In this document: in pieces, positions 10,738-21,785 of the stretch
Numbering within the stretch: position 1 is the first letter of the stretch
Layout of the letters: each line of letters starts with the position of its first letter
Origin: Amblyomma americanum
Taxonomy: Eukaryota > Arthropoda > Arachnida > Ixodida > Ixodidae
Direction: 5' to 3'
NCBI RefSeq assembly: GCF_052857255.1
Contig: NC_135502.1
Span: 188,415,806 to 188,479,805, forward strand
Length of the DNA: 64,000 nucleotides
Translations under genes and position numbers: made by a program
Notes under the pieces: generated by a model
The model's input: only the letters and a program-made list of their open reading frames with translations
Told to the model about the DNA's origin: nothing
Database searches by the model: none

Positions 10738-13700
10738 TTAGGATGATGGCAAGACGGCGGGGTCGTAGTAGGGCTTGAGGGGCTGGACATGAACGGTCTC
10801 CCGTCCTCGGCGGCGGAGATCAGGAGACGGCGTGAGGGGTTCCACGATATAATTAACCGGAGAGGTGCGCTCCAGCACACGGTAGGGACCATGGTACTTC
10901 GCAAGAAATTTTGAGGAGAGACCGGGAGTTCCTGAAGGGATCCAGAGCCACACAAGTGCACCAGAAGTGTAGTTCGGTGGGGTTTGGTCTTGGTCGAGGC
11001 GGGAGCGCTGGCGATGCTGGGTGTCAGTGGTGAGTGACCGGGCAATTTGGCGGCAGGCTTCGGCGTGTTGCGCGGCGTCGGAAACAGGCCGATATTCGGA
11101 TTCATCAGGGCGGTAAGGGAGGATAGTGTCGATAGTAGCAGAGGGTTGGCGGCCGTAAAGTAGGAAGAAAGGAGAGAATCCGGTGGTAGACTGCGTAGCG
11201 GTATTGTACGCATAAGTAACGTACGGAAGGACGAGATCCCAATTCGTGTGGTCAGAAGCGACGTACTTGGAGAGCATGTCTCCGAGTGTGCGGTTAAATC
11301 GCTCAGTGAGGCCATTGGTCTGCGGATGATAGGCGGTGGTAGTTCGGGGAATCGTGTTGCACTCTTTGAGAAGCGCCTTCACCACCTCAGATAAGAACAC
11401 GCGGCCTCGGTCACTGAGCAGTTCACGAGGTGCACCGTGGCGAAGGATGAATCGGTGCAAAATGAAGGAGGCGACGTCCGTCGCTGTGGCAGCCGGAAGG
11501 GCAGCAGTTTCGGCATATCGTGTAAGGTGATCCACCGCTACTATAGCCCAAGGGTTGCCGTCTGCAGTGTATGGAAGCGGACCGTATAAATCAATGCCAA
11601 CGCGGTCGAACGGGCGTGGAGGGCATGGTAACGGCTGCAGCTCAGCAGCAGAACGATGGGGAGGTGTCTTGCGACGTTGGCAGGGAATGCATGCGCGCAC
11701 GTACTTCATGATAAAGGTGTACATTCCGCGCCAGTAGTAGCGCAGCCGTATGCGGGTGTAGGTCTTGAAAACGCCCGCGTGACCGCTGTGGGGGGCAGCA
11801 TGGAAGTATGCGCATATCTCCGAGCGTAAGTGACGTGGAATAACGAGCAGCCACTTGCGACCTTCGGAGTTGTAGTTACGGCGATAAAGTAGGGTGTCAC
11901 GGATCGCAAAATGGGCAGCTTGGCGGCGGAGCGCACGTGACGGTGAAGCAGCCGTCGGGTTGGCGAGAAAGTCGAGAAGGGAAGCGATCCAGGGATCCAT
12001 GCGTTGCGCTGAAGGCATGTCGCTGAGGCGAAGCAAGGGCAGAGAAGCGTCGGAGGTGGAAAGGCTGGCGATCACGGCTGGAAGGGGGCAGCGTGACAGT
12101 GCATCGGCGTCTTGATGCTTGCGGCCGGTGCGATACACGACGCGGATATCATATTCTTGCAAGCGAAGGGCCCACCTAGCGAGGCGGCCGGAGGGGTCTT
12201 TCAGGTTGCAAAGCCAACAGAGCGCATGGTGGTCGGTCACAACGTCAAAAGGGCGCCCATAAATGTACGGTCGAAACTTCGCGAGGGCCCATACAATCGC
12301 CAAACACTCTTTTTCAGTTACGGAGTAGTTGCGTTCTGCTGGTGTGAGTGTGCGGCTAGCATAAGCAACGACGTATTCGTCAAAGCCAGGTTTTCGTTGG
12401 GCGAGGACAGCGCCGAGGCCAACACCGCTGGCGTCCGTGTGAACTTCGGTAGGAGCGGCCGAGTCGAAATGGCGCAGAACGGGCGGCGCCGTGAGGAGAC
12501 GGCGCAAGGTGGTGTATGCGTCGTCGCACGCTGGAGACCACAGTGATAAATCCGCACTTCCAGACAGCAGTTGAGTCAAAGGCGCAGCAATGGACGCAAA
12601 GTTGCGAATAAACCGGCAGAAATATGACCACAAACCCAGGAAGCTGCGCAGGTCTTTGATGGAGGTAGGTTTGGGAAAGTCAACCACAGCACGAAGTTTC
12701 GCTGGATCGGGACTGACGCCCTGCTTAGAGACAACATGACCTAAGATGGTTAATTGACGAGCGGCAAAACGGCATTTTTTTAAGTTCAGCTGCAGGCCGG
12801 CGTCAGAGAGGCAGGTCAAGACGTGCTTCAAACGGGAGAGGTGGGTGTCAAAGTCCGGGGAAAAGACCACAATGTCGTCGAGGTAGCAAAGGCATGTCTT
12901 CCACTTAAGTCCGCGCAAAATGGTGTCCATCATCCTCTCAAAAGTGGCGGGGGCGTTACAAAGCCCGAAGGGCATCACCGTAAATTCATACAAGCCATCC
13001 GGTGTCACAAAGGCGGTTTTGGGGCGATCGGCTTCTTTCATAGGAACTTGCCAGTACCCGGAACGCAAATCAAGAGATGAAAAGAGTTCGGCCCCTTGCA
13101 AAGAGTCCAGAGCGTCGTCTATGCGCGGGAGGGGATAGACATCTTTGCGCGTAATCTTATTAAGGCGGCGGTAATCTACACAGAAGCGTATGGAGCCATC
13201 CTTCTTTTTGACGAGCACCACAGGCGACGCCCATGGGCTGCTTGAGGGCTGAATGACGCCGCTCTGGAGCATCTTGTCGACTTGGTCTTCAATAACTTGG
13301 CGCTCGGCGACAGACACACGATAGGGACGTTGTCGCAGCGGTGCGTGGTCACCTGTGTCGATGGCATGGGTGACAGTGGAAGTTTGGCCCAAGGAACTTT
13401 GATGTGAGTCAAATGATGAGTGAAACTGATTAAGTAAAGTGAGAAGCTGTGCCCTTTGCGGCGCTGGAAGGTTGTCGTCGATGGAGCGAAGGAATGCTTC
13501 GGTTGAGGAGGGATCGGGCGCAGCAGTAGGTGGGCTGAGTGCGGCTATGGAGAGGTGCGGCGCGTCGTCCGTCTCTTCGCGGATGAGCAGAGACGCGAAT
13601 GGTTGTACCGTGCAGAGACATTCACCTAGGCGCAAGGCGTTGGGGAACGAGAATGGGTTAGACACGAACAGTACGGAGAGGCCAGCGGATATAGTCAGTA

Positions 13701-14300
13701 CAGCGTGTGGCAGAGGCAGACACTTGCGGTGCAGAAAGATAGGGGACGGAGTGAAGAGGACAGTGTCGTCGCGAAGAGGGCCGCAAGAGAGGGGTACGAG
13801 GACTGAAGAGCAGGGAGGCAGGTCAATGTCTTCGGCAACTAGGGCCTTAACACAGGCACCAGGAGGGGCAGTGTCCAAGACAGCTTCGGGCAGGTGAGAG
13901 AACTCGACTTCAGCTCGAGCACAATCGATGATAGCAGCATGGCGCGATAGGAAATCCCAGCCCAGGATAACAGCATGAGAACAGCAGGGCAGTACGACGA
14001 ATTCGACGGCATAAATGGTCCCCTGGATTACAACGCGAGCGGTACACGCTGCTGACGGCTGGATGTTCTGAGCGCTGGCGGTGCGCAGTGAGAGTCCAGC
14101 AATTGGCGTCCTTACTTTTCTTAAAGAACTACACAGCTTTGCGTCCATGACGGAAACGGCAGCACCAGTGTCGACAAGCGCCATGACAGAAACGCCGTCG
14201 ACGGAAATTTCAATGAGGTTAGCGGCTGACGGATGAGGCCTTTCGAAGTTCGTTGTGGACGCAGTTCTCGCCTCAGGAACTGCGGCGCCTAGTTTTCCTC
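10738..14300 (-). CDS. pol: Gypsy A Pol polyprotein: protease, reverse transcriptase, RNase H, integrase
   Basis: The frame is open from the gag end; the first Met is at 14184, but the frame continues upstream to about 14300, where it overlaps gag in the -1 frame. Counting from that Met: protease [11 protein letters not shown] at about residue 4; RT with [10 protein letters not shown] at about 335, [10 protein letters not shown] at about 400 and catalytic YLDD at about 434; RNase H with VHTDASG at about 580 and [12 protein letters not shown] after it; integrase zinc-binding HHCC at about 780-815 (HSGHAG, then CIPCQRRK); catalytic D at about 865 (GIDLYGP), D at about 925 (SDRG) and E at about 961 ([10 protein letters not shown]). 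All catalytic residues are present and the frame is uninterrupted to the stop near 10738. It makes and integrates element DNA. Expression by -1 frameshifting from gag is the family rule and is inferred from the overlap. Confidence 0.95.
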
Positions 14301-15575
14301 CTGGTTAGCGGTGGGGCGACGTCGCATAGGCGAAATAGACCGGCGTCGTGGAGAAGAGGGCCGGCGGCTGGAGAAGGTAGAACGGTCCGGCGAGGAAGTA
14401 CGACTTTGCGGCGGCGCAGCTGGTACAGAGTACTGACTCGGTGGGGGCCAGTACCCAGGAGCTTGGGGAGGAATTTCCGCGTCCGGGAGACGACGGCGGC
14501 AATGCCGAGCTACATGACCTGGGAGACCACAAAAGAAGCAAATCGGCCGATAGTCCGTTGTGCGCCAGGAATCGCTGACCCTTGGAGTAGGTCGTCGGTA
14601 AGCCACTGGCCCTCGCAAATGCGCCGGAGGCGCACTATAGATTGGCGGCTGCGGTCTTGCTACGACATCGGCATATGTCACTGGAGCCGCGACAGGAGGC
14701 GGTCTCGCGACGGCTTCGGCATATGTGAGCGGAGCCGCCACAGGTTGTGGTCTGGCGACAACGTCAGCGTATGTCAGCGGAACCGTGACAGGTGGTGACG
14801 GATGAGCCGGTGGAAGAGCCTCAGCAACTTGCTCTTGAATTGTATGTCGGAGCGCTGGAGTCAGATATGATGGTCGGTCGTGAGCGCTCGGCAGAAAGGA
14901 AAGTTGACGTGCCACTTCTTCCCGCACGAAGTCTTTAATCTGCTGTAGCAGCGAGGGGTCAGGAGCAGGCGTGAGCCCAGCGAGCGACTCAACCTGCTGC
15001 GGCCGCTGGCGTGTCAGAATCCGCTGCTTGCGCAACTGCTCAAAGCTTTGACACAGCGTGACGACTTCAGCAACGGTACGCAAGTCGCGCGCTAGAAGCA
15101 TCTGAAAAGCGTCGTCATCGATGCCTTTCAAGATGTGTTGGATCTTGTCGGCTTCCGACATACGAGCGTTGACCCGCTTGCACAAGTCGACGACATCTTC
15201 AATGTAGCTAGTGAAGCTTTCACTAGCCTGCTGAGATCGTTCACGCAATCGCTGTTCGGCTCGGAGTTGCCTGACAGCCGGTCGACCAAATACGTCTGCA
15301 AATTTAGTCTTAAAAATGGACCAGGTTTGAATATCTGCTTCATGGTTGCGATACCAGAGGTTAGCCACACCGGCGAGATAAAAGATGACGTTGTTTAGCT
15401 TCGTCACATCATCCCATTTGTTGTATACGCTCACGCGCTCGTACGATGTGAGCCAATCTTCCACATCGTTCTCGTCAGTCCCGCTGAAAATGGTCGGGTC
15501 CCGTTGACGAAGAGAGCCGGCACAGATGACAGCCTGGCCCACTTGTACGGCCTGGAGTTGGACGTCCTCAGGCAT
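14289..15575 (-). CDS. gag: Gypsy A Gag capsid/nucleocapsid protein
   Basis: 428 residues from the Met at 15575, 69 bases after the primer site region. A capsid-like region ([15 protein letters not shown], then YKKWDD-type and [12 protein letters not shown] words) occupies residues ~25-190. It is followed by [12 protein letters not shown] near 228, a repetitive stretch of three PxTYAD/EVVARP units near 270-320, and a CCHC knuckle [14 protein letters not shown] near 355-370. The tail is Arg/Ser/Pro-rich. It packages element RNA into particles. The stop at 14289 follows an A-rich GGAAAAC, a plausible -1 slip site into pol. Confidence 0.93.
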   Translation of the reverse strand: MPEDVQLQAVQVGQAVICAGSLRQRDPTIFSGTDENDVEDWLTSYERVSVYNKWDDVTKLNNVIFYLAGVANLWYRNHEADIQTWSIFKTKFADVFGRPAVRQLRAEQRLRERSQQASESFTSYIEDVVDLCKRVNARMSEADKIQHILKGIDDDAFQMLLARDLRTVAEVVTLCQSFEQLRKQRILTRQRPQQVESLAGLTPAPDPSLLQQIKDFVREEVARQLSFLPSAHDRPSYLTPALRHTIQEQVAEALPPAHPSPPVTVPLTYADVVARPQPVAAPLTYAEAVARPPPVAAPVTYADVVARPQPPIYSAPPAHLRGPVAYRRPTPRVSDSWRTTDYRPICFFCGLPGHVARHCRRRLPDAEIPPQAPGYWPPPSQYSVPAAPPQSRTSSPDRSTFSSRRPSSPRRRSISPMRRRPTANQEEN

Positions 15576-15625
15576 CGTGCGCGCCGGGAGAGCACGACTA
15601 CGGAGCTCCAGGGCCGATGTTTTTA

Positions 15626-15641
15626 CCCAGCACCTCCACCA
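15626..15641 (-). promoter_or_regulatory. Primer binding site of gypsy A
   Basis: On - it reads TGGTGGAGGTGCTGGG, two bases inside the 5' LTR. It is complementary to a tRNA 3' end finishing in CCACCA. The same word serves gypsy D at 59257-59272, and with one change gypsy G at 63471-63486. Confidence 0.85.
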
Positions 15642-15643
15642 AA

Positions 15644-15815
15644 TGTAACGGGGGGTTTGTTACGAGGTACTGGGGCGACGGGAACGGCAACGGCAGCAGT
15701 CTGGGATCAGATCGGCAAAAGACACACAAGCGTAGCGCTGGCAAAAACTCTCGAGAACACTGTCACCTCGTCTTCGTCTTTTCAAATCATCCGACGCATC
15801 ATCTTCTTTAGCCTT

Positions 15816-15818
<3 letters not shown>
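15644..15818 (-). repeat. 5' LTR of gypsy A
   Basis: 175 bp, TG...CA on either strand. Transcription of the element should start here and run leftward. Confidence 0.93.

Positions 15819-15888
<70 letters not shown>
15819..15888. repeat. (AT)n dinucleotide microsatellite
   Basis: About 70 bases of pure AT repeat, the target of gypsy A and the left limit of gypsy B. Reading through it adds a meaningless Tyr-Ile run to the end of the gypsy B pol frame. Confidence 0.95.
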
Positions 15889-15890
<2 letters not shown>

Positions 15891-18034
15891 TTCTTGGTGT
15901 TGGACGTCGTAGCGGTTCTTGGAACGCTCTTGCGAAGATAAAATTCGAACGCGGGCAAGCTGGCGAGCTTCTTCAGCTCTGCAGAGTGTGGTCGCAAGAG
16001 AAGGCTCATCGTGGATGAAAAATGGTAGCATGGTGTCAAGGCCGCAGCGAGGCGAGCGAGCATAGAGCAGGTAAAAGGGGCTGTAGCCAGTTGTCTCATG
16101 TTGCGCGGTGTTGTACGCATGAGTGATGAACGGGAGTACGCCATCCCAGTCCTTATGATCTGCAGCGACGTACATGGCAAGCATGGTGGTGAGCGTACGA
16201 TTAGTGCGTTCTACCACACCGTTCGTTTGGGGATGATATGGCGTGGAGTGGCGAAAACTGCAGCTGCTGAGGCGGAGAAGTTCTTCAACAACGTCCGCTG
16301 TAAATTGACGTCCACGGTCGCTAATGAGAACTGCAGGAGGGCCGTGCCGAAGAATGACGAATCGAAGTAAGAAGTTAGATACTTCAGACGCAGTAGCAAC
16401 TGGTATCGCGGCTGTCTCACAATAACGGGTTAAGTGGTCTACGCACACAAGAATCCATCGATTTCCTTTAGAGGATCGTGGGAAAGGTCCAAGGAGGTCA
16501 ATGCCAACTTGCTCAAACGGGGCTGTTGGAGGTGTGATTGGCCGCAATTTGCCCGGTGGACTTGAAGTCGGCAGCTTAAAGCGCTGGCATTGCACACAGC
16601 TGGCTACATAGTGCTGGATGGTTGAACGCATGTTAGGCCAGTAAAATCGTTGTTGTGTGCGGTGGAGTGTGCGTGTCACTCCCAAGTGCCCAGACGTGGC
16701 GTCGTCGTGCATCATTTCAAGAACTGTGATGCGTAGGCTTTCGGGTACGACAAGAAGCATGCGTGCTCCTCCAGAAGCGAAATTCTTCTTATAAAGCAAA
16801 CCGTCGCGAATGCAAAAAGTATTCTTTACAGAATCTTGAGCGGCATCAAACAAAGAGGTTAATGTTTGGTCCTTGCGTTGCTCAGTTCGAAAAACTTGAA
16901 GATCGGGGAAGGCTTGTGAAAGTGACGACAAGTATTCATCAAAGTTGTCTGCGTCGTCCTCAGTCGTTAGAAGCGGCAAACGGGAAAGACAATCGGCATC
17001 TGAGTGTTTACGGCCGCTTTTATGCACAACAGTGAAATTAAATTCTTGTAGGCGCAAAGCCCATCGAGCAAGCCGGCCACAGGGGTCACGAAGACTCACT
17101 AACCAGCAAAGCGAGTGGTGGTCGGTCACGACGGTGAAAGCATTACCGTACAGATAGGAGCGGAAGCGCTGTACAGCGAAAACAACGGCGAGACATTCTT
17201 GCTCAGTAACCGTGTAATTTCTTTCGCTCTTACTCAACGAACGGCTGGCATATGCTACCACGTGCTGATCGTGACCATGGCGTTGTATAAGTACAGCGCC
17301 GATACCGATACCACTTGCATCAGTGTGCACTTCAATTGGTGCAGATGGGCAGAAGTGGCGTAGGATGGGGCCCGAGGTCAAAAGAAATTTCAGATGCCGG
17401 AAAGCTGCGTCACATTCGCTGGTCCAATTGAACGGTGCATCTTTATGCAGCAAACACGTGAATGGGTAAGCGATGTCCGCAAACCTAGCTATAAAGCGTC
17501 GAAAGTACGAGCAGAGCCCTAAAAAACTCTGCAGCTCTTTCACTGATTGAGGCACCGTAAAACTTTTGACAGCTTCAATTTTCTTTGGATCTGGTCGAAC
17601 ACCTTCTTTATCAACTAAATGACCAAGAACAATTGTTTCACGGTTCCCAAAATGACATTTCTTGGAATTGAGGATAAGGCCAGCTCGTTCCATGCAATCA
17701 AGCACAATATCCAGACGGCGGTTGTGCTCACTAAACGTTTTGCCAAAAATTACAACGTCGTCCAGATAACATAAACAAATTTGCCACTTGAGGCCACGCA
17801 GGATTGTATCCATGAACCGCTCGAATGTTGCAGGTGCATTACATAATCCGAAAGGCATAACGTTGAACTCGTAAAGTCCGTCTGGTGTAATGAATGCCGT
17901 TTTTTCCCTATCTGCAGCGTGCACGGGGATTTGCCAGTAGCCGGATCTCAAATCAATAGAAGAAAAGTATGAAGCGGAGTGCAGACAATCAATTGCGTCA
18001 TCTATACGTGGAAGCGGGTAGACGTCCTTCATCT
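15889..18034 (-). pseudogene. Gypsy B Pol fragment: RT, RNase H, integrase
   Basis: Open from 18032 for more than 700 codons. It begins [13 protein letters not shown], has catalytic CYLDDVVIF near residue 95, RNase H VHTDASGIGIG near 245, integrase zinc motif HLGVTRTLHRTQQRFYWP followed by CVQCQRF, catalytic GIDLLGPFP, SDRG and NGVVERTNRT. All visible catalytic residues are kept although both ends are gone, so decay is recent or the copy was born truncated. It differs from gypsy A throughout, so it is a separate family rather than a duplicate. Confidence 0.85.
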
Positions 18035-18072
18035 TCTGCTTCTTCCGTCGAGGTTCTGTGGAAGCACGTTAC
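15889..18072 (-). mobile_element. Gypsy B, internally deleted and 3'-truncated LTR retrotransposon
   Basis: On the right, minus-strand sequence starts TGTAACGTGCTTCC, which looks like an LTR start. After only ~38 bases it passes into the middle of RT. On the left, pol ends in the AT tract before the integrase C-terminus, and no 3' LTR is present. So gag, protease, the RT N-terminus and one LTR are missing. Confidence 0.75.
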
Positions 18073-18884
18073 AATATATACACCCCCTGTCTTTCCCTCC
18101 TCCTCTTTATCTATCTATCTGAAAGCATTGAGTTCCACTTGGAGGCCAACTATCATCCACCGTTGGAGATGTGAAGCAACTCGGATGAGGTACGCTCCAA
18201 AGTTCTTCGTTGCCAACAGAGATACATAAAAAAGGCAAAGGAGTTTCACGTCAGCGTATTCGAACATTGGCAACTGACGAATAAGCGCGGTCTTTGAAAG
18301 TTGGGGCTCCTCTCGGTGGTCTCTGGGGCACATCGCTATTGCAAAACAGTGTCAGGAGAACCAAGGGGCATGAAAAATTGGCTGCTTCTGCACTGCTCGT
18401 GCAGAAGTGTAGTGCCTGCATCGCAGAGATGCAACTTTGAAATAATAAAGCTAATGAGGCAGAAGGGCAGCACTGACATTGACAAGATGCAGCTTTGAAA
18501 AAACTTCAATAACTCAGCTGGCATAAATAGTATGCACACGCTGTCAGGTCGTCAGGCCACAACTTTCACTTGTGCAATCAATGTCCCTTGAATGCTTCTT
18601 GTAGTGAAGAATTCAAGAAGTAAGCTTCTCTCCAATTAGAAGAAACCTAGCATTTCAAGGCCCTTTGGACTTTAATAGCATCGTGATATCTCCACTGTGC
18701 GGCTGAAATGAAAATCTTTGACCCTGAAGACTTTTCACAGACACTGTACACAACAAGTCTGCTTCATTCAGTCACAAAAACCACCCACAATAGTTGTGCT
18801 GTAATAGCGCATCACAGTGTATTGCAGTCATGCTGTCTGGTTTTTACTTGTTCGCATAACAAACCATATATTTTCCCTCTACAG
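18073..18884. other. Harbinger internal region upstream of the transposase exon
   Basis: Starts with a TATA-like run and C/T-rich sequence. I looked for an earlier transposase exon and found none that convinces. A good splice acceptor (TTTTCCCTCTACAG) ends at 18884. Confidence 0.5.
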
Positions 18885-19052
18885 ATGCGTCGCATGCGTG
18901 AAGGTGACCATGAATTTTTCCGAAAGTTTTTCCGGATGACTCCAGTGCTGTTTGACGAAGTGCTGGGATTTGTTTTGCCAGACCTCACATGGCAGCATGT
19001 TGTGAGAGAGCCCCTGGAGCCAGGCGAGCGACTGGCAATAGCATTGAGGTTT
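18885..19052 (+). pseudogene. Harbinger (HARBI1-like) transposase, single internal exon
   Basis: After the acceptor at 18884 the exon encodes EGDHEFFRKFFRMTPVLFDE and then VREPLEPGERLAIALRF. This is the N-terminal pattern of PIF/Harbinger DDE transposases (FxRM...FDELL...RLAITLRFLA). It is followed by a donor: GTAAAG at 19053, or GTTTGT at 19049. The DDE core normally follows in the next exons and was not found downstream up to the MADF gene. One weak candidate second exon is at 21941. The N-terminal exon is also missing. In an intact element the protein cuts at the terminal repeats and inserts at TWA. Confidence 0.65.
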
Positions 19053-19800
19053 GTAAAGCTTGAGTTCTACATTCTGAAAGAAGCATTTCGACACATAGTT
19101 GTGTGATAGTTTGGCGAAATGCACATGCTACCCTTTAAGCCTTGTAATGGTCCTCTCAAAAAATAAAAAATGAAAGGGCGAGAGAGACCGGAGCAGCTGT
19201 TGCTTACAGAGCTGAAACCAATTAAGGCAAACGAAACAGTGCTAAATGCTCAAAAACATATTCTGAAAAATGCGAAGAAAAAAAAAGAAGTCAGATAAAA
19301 GCAATAAGTCACTGCTGGAGAAACCAGAACAAAAAAAAAATGGTTAAGACGTGGCCAAAAGAGTAGGGAACCCCTAGCAATGAAGGTGCACAGCACAGGA
19401 AGGCCGGGTTGTAGCACCGGAGGACTTAAAAAGAAAAGAAAGCATGCAAATGCAGCCAAGGACAGTCCGAATTTGATGAAAGTGAATAAAGCTAGTGAAA
19501 GCGATTTTGTGAGGCTTGCGCAACAGATTGACGCCTCATTACGCATAATGTGCTTAGGCAATCAAAAGCACGGCCTCTGTTCTTTCTTTGGGGTAAAGGA
19601 ATTGTCTATACCCATGAATCCCATAGCCTGTGTCAGGCACATAATCAAGCATATGTTCCTGACCAAAATCTCTCGCGCATCGCAATTTCACACTGTGGCA
19701 TAAATGTTACTATTTTAGTGTCACATTTTAAGCATATTCTAGAGTCAAAAGAAAGATGCCAAACAGTGCAACTTCATTCAAAAGTAAATTCATTAAAAAC
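19053..19800. other. Region between transposase exon and MADF gene 3' end
   Basis: A-rich in part. A 107-codon open frame at 19380-19703 has a Lys-rich start and no family I recognise; I do not call it a gene. Confidence 0.4.
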
Positions 19801-20597
19801 TTAAAGCAGCTTGACGCGCAGGTCAATCTGCTGATTCTTGTTCACGCGCTTCATCATTTTGGCCATTGAAAGACAAAATTGGTCGCACTCGTCATGTCCG
19901 TCACAGGTCTGCAGTGCATCTGCGAGTTTTCCGACGTGTTCAACCAGAGCATCATCAGCACATTCTCTTCTCCTCTTTCGCTTGTTCTGTCTAGGCGCTG
20001 ATGACTGCCGCACTGATGCCTCTTGTTCCAGCAAGCCAACAGGTGCCTGGAGGGATGACACCGACTGGCTCGACGCAGGTGACTCGTGGCGTGACGGCAG
20101 CGACTCGTGGCGTGATGGCAGTGGCTCGTCAGTCACCACCTCGTGCACGAGTGACGCCTGCGATGCGCAGTCCAGGCGCCACTCCTCCAACTCAATGATG
20201 GTCTCTGATGGCTCTGGGGCACTGTTGTGCTGGTACGCCGGCGTACTGCTTGCCCCTGGCACGACATTTGGACCTGGCTCCCTTAATTGCTGCCTGTAGT
20301 TTCCTGACGTCCTGTATATGAGAGTGTACATGTATATGCACCATAAAGTTGCGTGTTTCAAGTCACTTTTTGCAAGAATGTTTCGATATACGTTTAACGA
20401 GTGTTTTTTACATTCATTCATCATTTTCAAGTCATGCAATGATATTTGCAGAACGGACTGACCCTATTCTGGCTCATGACACCTGTACATACTGTGGCAT
20501 CCTCATATGCTGTTCCCTCGTGTGTCTTGCATACCATTTTTTGAGCATACTGTCTTGTATATCCTAGCTTTTTTGCATTTTTATCTTGTAAAGTCCT

Positions 20598-21785
20598 GTA
20601 TCATCATCATCATCAGCCCTACTACACCCACTGCAGGGTAAAGGCCTCTCCCATGTCTCTCCAATTAACCCTATCCTTTGCCAGCTGCATCCACCCTTTG
20701 CCTGCAAACTTCTTAATCTCATCCGCCCATCTAACCTTCTGCCGCCCCCTGCTACGCTTACTTTCTCTTGGAACCCACTCCGTTACCCTTAAAGACCAGC
20801 GGTTATCTTGCCTTCGCATTACATTCCCTGCCCAAGCCCATTTCTTTCTCTTGATTTCGACTAGGATGTCATTAACCCGTGTTTGTTCCCTCACCCACTC
20901 TGCCCGCTTCCGATCTCTTAACGTTACACCTATCATTTTTCTTTCCATGGCTCGCTGCGTTGTCCTTAACTTAAGCTGAACTCTTTTCGTTAGCCTCCAC
21001 GTTTCTGCCCCGTAGGTGAGTACCGGTAAGATTATGCTGTTGTACACTTTCCTCTTGAGGGAAATTGGTAAACTGCCACTCATGATCTGCGAGAATTTGC
21101 CATATGCGCTCCACCCCATTCTTATCCTTCTAGTTATCTCCCTCTCATGATCCGGATCAGCTGTCACTACCTGCCCTAAGTAGACGTATTCCGGCACAAT
21201 TTCTAGGCTCTCGCTGCCAATTGTGAACTGTTGTTCCCTTGCTAGGCTGTTGAACATTACCTTGGTTTTCTGCATGTTAACTTTTAGACCCATCGATCTG
21301 CTCTGCCTGTCTAACTCGTTGATCATGATTTGCAGTTCACCTCCTGAGTGACTCAGCAAGGCAATGTCATCAGCAAATCTCAGATTATTTAGGTATTCTC
21401 CATTTATTCTTATTCCCAACTCTTCCCAATTCAGGCCTCGAAATACCTCCTGCAAACATGCGGTAAACAGCATTGGCGAGATCGTGTCTCCTTGCCTGAC
21501 GCCCTTCCTTATTGGAATTTTATTGCTGACTTTATGGAGGACTATAGTAGCTGTGCAGTTGCTATATATATCTTCCAGTATTTTGACATAAGGCTCCTCT
21601 ACCCCCTGATTACGCAATGCCTGTATGACTGCTGAGGTTTCCACTGAGTCGAATGCTTTCTCGTAATCAATGAAAGCTATATATAGAGGTTGGTTATATT
21701 CTGCGCATTTCTCTATCACCTGATTGATAGTGTGCCTACTTATGTGCCCAAATTTTTTGTTTCGTGCACTGCACCGCTTCATCCT
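20598..21785 (-). mobile_element. 5'-truncated RTE-clade LINE inside the MADF intron
   Basis: The 3' end carries the (ATG)n-type tail read as TCATCATCATCATC on + at 20598. The copy is truncated within RT at about 21785. A 3'-end fragment of the same family lies at 36567-36681 on +. Confidence 0.85.
20622..21785 (-). pseudogene. RTE reverse transcriptase, C-terminal two thirds
   Basis: A long uninterrupted frame reading IAFIDYEKAFDSV, KGVRQGDTISPMLF, catalytic LRFADDIALLS, then VYLGQVV and the conserved C-terminal KKWAWAGNVMRRQDNRW, WADEIKKFAGKGW and NWRDMGEAF. These are RTE-clade hallmarks. The first ~18 codons of the open frame to 21839 are host intron sequence. The RT N-terminus and endonuclease are missing, so it cannot move alone. 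No stops within the retained part suggests a fairly young insertion. Confidence 0.9.

Larger units (their letters stand above)
10528..15818 (-). mobile_element. Ty3/gypsy LTR retrotransposon A, apparently intact
   Basis: 5,291 bp with two 175-bp LTRs that differ at one position in my reading (A at one copy, G at the other, in CTC[A/G]AGAACAC). The LTRs have TG...CA ends. A primer binding site lies next to the 5' LTR. gag and pol are both open without stops. The element sits in a TA dinucleotide tract, so the expected 4-bp duplication cannot be told from the repeat. Near-identical LTRs imply recent insertion. No env-like gene is present. Confidence 0.93.

Noticed and set aside
15660..15890. 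Tyr-Ile tail of the gypsy B pol frame
   Set aside because: It is translation of the AT microsatellite and gypsy A LTR, not protein sequence of the element.
19380..19703. Lys-rich 107-codon frame as transposase C-terminus
   Set aside because: No DDE motif or HARBI similarity could be seen.
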